Source: Carnegiea gigantea (taxonomy: Eukaryota > Streptophyta > Magnoliopsida > Caryophyllales > Cactaceae). From it: 64,000 nucleotides of DNA. This document shows, piece after piece, positions 59,435-64,000 of the stretch. Each line of letters opens with the position of its first letter. The stretch's first letter is position 1. The stretch is taken from NCBI GenBank assembly GCA_029747015.1, contig JAKOGI010000570.1, forward strand, positions 322,501 to 386,500, in the 5' to 3' direction. Under the pieces are notes generated by a model. That model did no database searches and had not been told where the DNA came from. It saw nothing but the letters and a program-made list of their open reading frames with translations. The position numbers and the translations under genes were made by a program.

Positions 59435-60764
59435 TTACGTGTCAATTCACTCGTTTCACGAGTAAGGTTGATTTTCAGCTAATTGATAAGGATAAAATGA
59501 GTCTAATCTGGTAGGAACTGGTAATTAAAAGGATAAAGGATAAACCAATTTGATAAGAGATAAAATTGATTTCTTAATTTTCCTTTATCTATTTAGGCTA
59601 CTGGTTCATCATAAAATCGCCAAAAATAAGGGGGCTCCCCTGAGATTTGGGGGCGGATTAGAGGGAAAAAAATAGAGAGAAAACAAAATCATGAAAAATC
59701 CCAAAGTGAGTGCCGAGAGATTAAAATTAAAAAGAATGCCACTCTTCTAAAAACAATTGCCATTTTCCGTTTTGCTGGATTCCTAAGACAATCAATTGGT
59801 CAACCTGATGGCCTGCGGGTTTTCATTCTCACCTCTTTACCGTTACCCTTTTCTTGCCAACTAATTTAATTTTGGAGTTTGCAAAAAATGTAATTTTCAC
59901 CCCGACCGCCATGAATTTTTTTTTTTAAAATTTATGTATTTGGTATGAATTGTGAATGTTGTTTTGTATTCTAATTTTGATTTATTAATATGTTACATGC
60001 ATTCTGTCTTTTAATATCACCTTTAATTTTTGGATTTAACTAAAAGAGGTCGTCAAGGTCGTCAGTGCCTGATGATGGGATGTATCCCATCCTGATATTG
60101 CACCTTCACCCCGAAACTTGGACCTTCGGTTCGAGTCGATAAAGTCAGGTGCTCCCCATTGCTAGGATTATTCGGGGATCTTTGAAAAACCTTTTCGTAT
60201 CAAGCCATGTCCCTTTCGGTTGTTTCTTCGGTTTAAAGCCTTGATCGGAAAAATGATTTACTTTTACGCATTTACCCTTTGCATTGAAAATAAAAAAATG
60301 TTTTTGAGTGCATGAAAATAGGTAGCTAAACGGGAAACTTGGATATCTGATCTAAATAGCACTTGTTGTTTGGGATGGGGAGTCTGTTTGTGCCTTTTGA
60401 CCTGAGGAAACCCACTTGCTTATAGTTCCTTAGTGAATCATGAACAGTTCTAGATCCCAACCCAAATAGTGAATACTATCTGGTTTGGGAACCCAAATAG
60501 GTTCTCAAGCCCATTTGCTTATTCTTTTCTCCCGAGAGAATGTAGATGTTTTTGAGGGAAAAAAAATAAAATATCTTAATCAAGCAACCCAACAATGTAG
60601 CAAATCATCGGTGGGGATTACGCTCGTGGTTCAAATCATGGTCCTTACGTACAATTATGACTCCACTGGCAACTTGTTAGAATCTGGCTATAGTTAAATC
60701 AATAGGATGGCCAACTTAAACTTAAGTTTTTACTTTTTAATGTTAATTTGCTAGATCTTGAGTC
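59435..60764. other. Intergenic sequence, nothing recognised
   Basis: AT-rich with a short homopolymer tract near 59921. No domain, terminal repeats or RNA gene recognised. It probably belongs to the lower-copy region carrying the PNP genes. Confidence 0.5.
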
Positions 60765-60943
60765 CCAACGTCATATGAGATCCCAGCACAAGACACCATG
60801 ATAGCAGCAGTAAGTGCACCGACAACCAGTTTTGCCCTGCTTGCCCTGCTTGCCCTGCTAATGGCCTTGATCTCTCTCAACAAAATTTCTCTGCTATCGT
60901 CGACCCTGTTGTGGCCAAAATTACCATTGACCTTGCCCAGTAA
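60765..60943 (+). pseudogene. PNP / EG45-like pseudogene, partial exon 2
   Basis: Bases from about 60765 parallel exon 2 of the intact gene at 63706. The start of the match (atgatagcagcagtaagtgc at 60798) corresponds to 63741. About 125 bases including most cysteine codons are missing. The end (NGLDLSQQNFSAIVDPVVAK then DLAQ-stop at 60941) corresponds to the gene's NGFDLS..FSAI.DP region and DYEQ-stop. A gccctgctt unit is repeated about three times at the deletion point, suggesting slippage. The two parts are in different frames and no exon 1 is recognisable. The stop codon is at the equivalent position to the intact gene. Confidence 0.8.
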
Positions 60944-61797
60944 GTTATTTCTCTTGATTCATCTATATATGTAATTATATACTTGTAAATTAAGCTTTGT
61001 AGAATTTTATAATGGAAAATTGAACTGTTTCGTCTGAATGTTATCTTTTGAGTTGATTTTTCTCTTTTGGTTGATAGGGTTTGAAGATTCAAAAGCTTGG
61101 AGAATGGTCAAGGAATAAAGAGAAAAATCTACAAATAACAGTCATGCGCACTAGCCTACATCGATTCTTTTTGGTGCAGTATTGCCGGTGTCATGTGTCC
61201 TGGATTGCAAGTGTTGTTAGTCTCTCCCATGCTAAGTCTATGAACAGTTTCAGTTGTACTTTCAATGTCGCAAAATATATTGTAGCAAGCAGCAACAAAA
61301 GAGAAATTCCTATTTATCATCAATTTTCTTCTTTTTCCCAGGATATTTATACTAAGCATTGTAAAGCTATTTGTATTATATATTGAAGTAATTTAATTCA
61401 ATGTCTACGGGAGATTGCGAACTTAGTATTAGACGATTACTGATAAATATGTTGCGTGCAAGCCAACAATTGGTATGCATTGGCTTCATATATAGTTGGT
61501 CAAGATAAAATAGTCATCTATATATCACTGTTCCGCGACTCTTATTAACAAATTAAGATTATCCCATGTTAGCTTAATTCTTTATAAACTGCATTGTAAT
61601 TTTTTTCCCCTTCGCGGCTTATTAAGAAGTGTCTTGTAACAAATTAAGAATTTCTGACTCATCAAGAGCCGTAAAATTATCATGGACATTCTTCATCAAC
61701 ATTGCATATTTGTGCTAAGGTTTAAGAAAAAGAAGGTGAGATATTGACCAAACTTGAGGTGGTTGTCATTAGAGGTTAAAAGCCAACCCAAATAATT
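60944..61797. other. Downstream flank of the PNP pseudogene
   Basis: No gene supported. A pyrimidine-rich stretch with an acceptor-like ttggttgatag at 61068-61078 precedes an open frame (61081-61386) without any recognised domain; it could be an old 3' exon or chance. Confidence 0.4.
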
Positions 61798-62890
61798 TAT
61801 ATGGTCTGTTCTTTTTTACAATAAGAAGCAGTTATAAGTTGTAAAAAAATGTAAAGGGCTGTGTAAGAAGTTATAAGAAGATGTAAGAAATTGTAAGAAA
61901 ATGTAAAGAGCTGTAAGAAACTGTAAAAATAGATGTACGAAGCTGTTGAATAATTAAAAAGTTGTATAGTATAATTTTTAGATATGTATATATAATTGTT
62001 GGTCTTTAATGGATGATTATGAAAAAATTATTCCATGAAAATAAATTACATGTATCATTGATATTTATGAAATAAATTTTATAACATCACTAAATAAATT
62101 ATATTTTGACATTACAAAAAAAATTATTTTTCTACAATTATCATTTTGAATAATAAAAAATAATATTGAAATAGCACAATTAATGAAAATAAACCTTTAA
62201 AGACGTCAATTAAATACCAATAAGATAAATTTAACCCAATAAATATGTAGAGCCAAATATGTTCCACACTTGAGGTGATTTTTTAGTATTAACATTAATT
62301 TCACCTTCGTATAAACAAATTTAAAAAATGATAATTTTTCTCAACAAAATTGAATGGAATCCTAAAAATGAAATCCTATTTGAATTAAACATTTTGGAAT
62401 TAAATTCAATCTAATGTTCAATTGTACGATGATAGCAGTCAAATTGTCATGGATAAACTTACATTTGAAATAGCTTAAATGCATTCGTCACCTACAGTTT
62501 GACTATTTTCATGCATGATTGACGTCGAAACTCAAATATAAATACAACTTTTGTATTATAATTTTAAAACATGTTGACATATTTTCTCTATAATGGCATA
62601 TACGTTTTATGTTGAAATTCAAACATTAATTCACATCATTAAATTCTATTTTTATGTTTATACAAATATTATATTCATAAAAAAGTTGAAAGATTTTTCA
62701 TTGGTAGTATATAAAAAAGTATATACATATTTCTATAAATATGAGGAAAAAATAGATGATAAGTTGAATGTTATAAAAAACATATAAGAACATTTAAGAA
62801 GATGTAAAAAGATATAAAAAGATATAAGAAACTGTAAAGAGATGTAAGATGTAAGCTAAATCCTCCCAATCATATAAAAGAACCAGGTCA
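61798..62890. mobile_element. Candidate non-autonomous DNA transposon
   Basis: The left end tatggtctgttcttttttac (61798) and the complement of the right end, tatgacctggttcttttata, are imperfect inverted repeats. Near both ends, and in the same orientation, runs of agaagatgtaa/agaaactgtaaa motifs occur (61850-61945, 62790-62850). No clear target duplication or transposase. A chance AT-rich arrangement cannot be excluded. Confidence 0.4.
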
Positions 62891-63311
62891 TAGTCTCCCT
62901 CTTAAATAAAAGATCTCAACAACATTGTATGTATGCTTCATGTTTTCTGCATGATCATGTTAATACTGTCGCATGTTCCGTTGCATGGGATCGTCAATGA
63001 TCTTTAATTTGGTCTTAAAATTATATATGAAGATATTCAAATGCAAAAATGTTTTATCTTTCCCCAAAAAATTACAAAAATGCTTTTTTCCACAACAAAT
63101 TTGGGTGATCCAAAACTAAAGATGACTACTAATCTTCGTCAACGCATGACAGTACTGTAAGTTAGAATTTTCCACCAATCTACATCTAGAAATCTTATTT
63201 TTCCAATACCTAAGAAGAACTCTCTACGCTGCCTAATTTTTTGTGGAAAAAAAATTCAGTCTCCTGGGCGGCCAAGATGCCTGCTATGACCCGCTGTTGC
63301 CCTCATTTCCC
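62891..63311 (+). promoter_or_regulatory. Upstream region of the PNP gene
   Basis: AT-rich, without coding frames. It ends at the TATA box; no further motif is claimed. Confidence 0.45.
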
Positions 63312-63319
63312 CTATATAT
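63312..63319 (+). promoter_or_regulatory. TATA box of the PNP gene
   Basis: ctatatatagct, about 110 bases before the ATG, gives a transcript start near 63345 and a 5' UTR of roughly 80 bases. Confidence 0.75.
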
Positions 63320-63424
63320 AGCTCATGCTCTTCTATGTGTAAAGCAAGCCAAAAATCATACACACAAAGATTGCCTAGTTTTTTCCCCTATTCCATAAGT
63401 CAATTAAGGAAAAAATATACAAAG

Positions 63425-63986
63425 ATGGCTGCCCTTGTACGTGCTATGATCATGGTGACGATTTTCGCTTCTTTTGCCTCAGTTGCATTCGGCATACAAG
63501 GAGTTGCAACATACTATACACAATACTATCGTAAGTAAATGCAATACGAGTTTCAAATGGATGCCCCGATTGTGATTTTAAGTGTTTTTTATCCTTGAAA
63601 GAAATTAAATTAGATTACTAAATACTACTTCGATAGTTATACGTATGACACTTGCTTTTAATTATTTGGACTTAACCTTTCTCGTTTGAATTACTTGAAT
63701 TGTAGCATCATCATGCTATGGAAATGACAACCAAGGCACGATGATAGCAGCCGTAAGTGCGGACATCTTCCAAAACAAGGCAGCATGCGGTAGCATGTAC
63801 CGAGTCACCTGTGTGAGCGGCACGAACCTTGGCGTTGCGCAACCTTGTAGGGGCGGCAGTGTCACAGTCAAGGTTGTGGACTTGTGCCCTGGCTGCGCCG
63901 CTAATGGCTTTGACCTCTCTCTAGAAGCCTTCTCCGCCATTGCTGACCCTGCTGAGGGCAAAATTATCATCGACTACGAGCAGTAA
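63425..63986 (+). CDS. Plant natriuretic peptide / EG45-like domain protein, two exons
   Basis: Exon 1 is 63425-63530 and exon 2 63706-63986, with a 175-bp intron (gtaagt...ttgtag). The join restores a Pro codon in the motif YYTQYYPSSCYGN, so the splice is well supported. The product has 128 residues: a signal peptide (about residues 1-23, MAALVRAMIMVTIFASFASV with an AFG cleavage end) and a double-psi beta-barrel (expansin-domain-1-like) with GVATYY, ACGSMYRVTC, VAQPCRGGSVTVKVVDLCPG and NGFDLSLEAFSAIA. Six cysteines would form disulphides outside the cell. PNPs act as secreted signals on ion and water balance; expansins' second domain is absent. Usual family length. A decayed partial copy lies 2.5 kb upstream. 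Confidence 0.93.
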
Positions 63987-64000
63987 GCGTGTTTTTTTTT

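Noticed and set aside
61081..61386. 101-codon frame after an acceptor-like site downstream of the PNP pseudogene
   Set aside because: No similarity to PNP or any domain that I recognise; kept only as a possible old exon in the flank note.
63531..63705. Reading the PNP exon 1 frame on to the stop after YYRK at 63536
   Set aside because: A GT donor at 63531 and AG acceptor at 63705 restore the conserved YYPSSCYGN motif, so the short unspliced frame is not the product.

Overview
This window is plant nuclear DNA, most likely from a eudicot. Support comes from plant LTR-retrotransposon lineages, CACTA and hAT elements, many AT-rich introns and spacers, and one spliced gene for a plant natriuretic peptide (EG45-like) protein at the right end. 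Nearly everything else is transposable-element sequence, mostly broken, and much of it nested. I found no RNA gene, CRISPR array or bacterial-type operon.

Layout, left to right. (1) 1-6790: 3' part of a decayed Ty1/copia element ('copia A', + strand). It carries an LTR-like insertion and ends in a microsatellite-filled LTR. (2) 7079-13058: a second copia family ('copia B', + strand) with a 361-bp LTR, an intact primer-binding site, a long leader built from about 20 variants of a palindromic motif, and eroded gag-pol. (3) 13059-15090: a piece that starts like a gypsy LTR. (4) 15091-24786: the 3' part of a copia-B-like element on the - strand, split by a solo-LTR-like insertion (15837-about 17315), a 4.06-kb CACTA element (17480-21540) and a 1.86-kb hAT-like element (21676-23535). 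(5) 24787-49245: a second copia A copy (- strand), cut within its RNase H region by a 19.9-kb insertion (25174-45045). That insertion is a LARD-like retrotransposon: long LTRs, primer-binding site, polypurine tract, and a 4.8-kb interior where I recognise no coding domain. Its 5' LTR holds a 6.86-kb gypsy element (25189-32048, - strand, 5-bp target duplication) and a 244-bp hAT MITE. Its 3' LTR holds a 1.55-kb foldback element with PIF/Harbinger-like ends. (6) 49319-59429: a complete-length SIRE-type copia (+ strand) with a perfect 5-bp target duplication, gag, pol and an envelope-like region, all interrupted by stops. (7) 59435-64000: lower-copy-looking sequence with a PNP pseudogene fragment (60765-60943), a possible small transposon (61798-62890) and the intact PNP gene (63425-63986).

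The reverse-transcribing elements each follow the usual plan (LTR, tRNA-Met-type primer site, gag, pol, polypurine tract, LTR), but none seen here has uninterrupted frames. The nest gives a relative order: copia A first, then the LARD-like element inside it, then the gypsy, MITE and foldback inside the LARD's LTRs. The only gene likely to act for the host is the PNP gene, predicted to make a small secreted double-psi beta-barrel protein. I saw no convincing new multi-gene system. The most unusual structures are the palindromic leader array, the composite foldback, the LARD-like element and the CACTA element carrying a small spliced ORF. All family calls and boundaries were made by reading the sequence by eye, without database searches.
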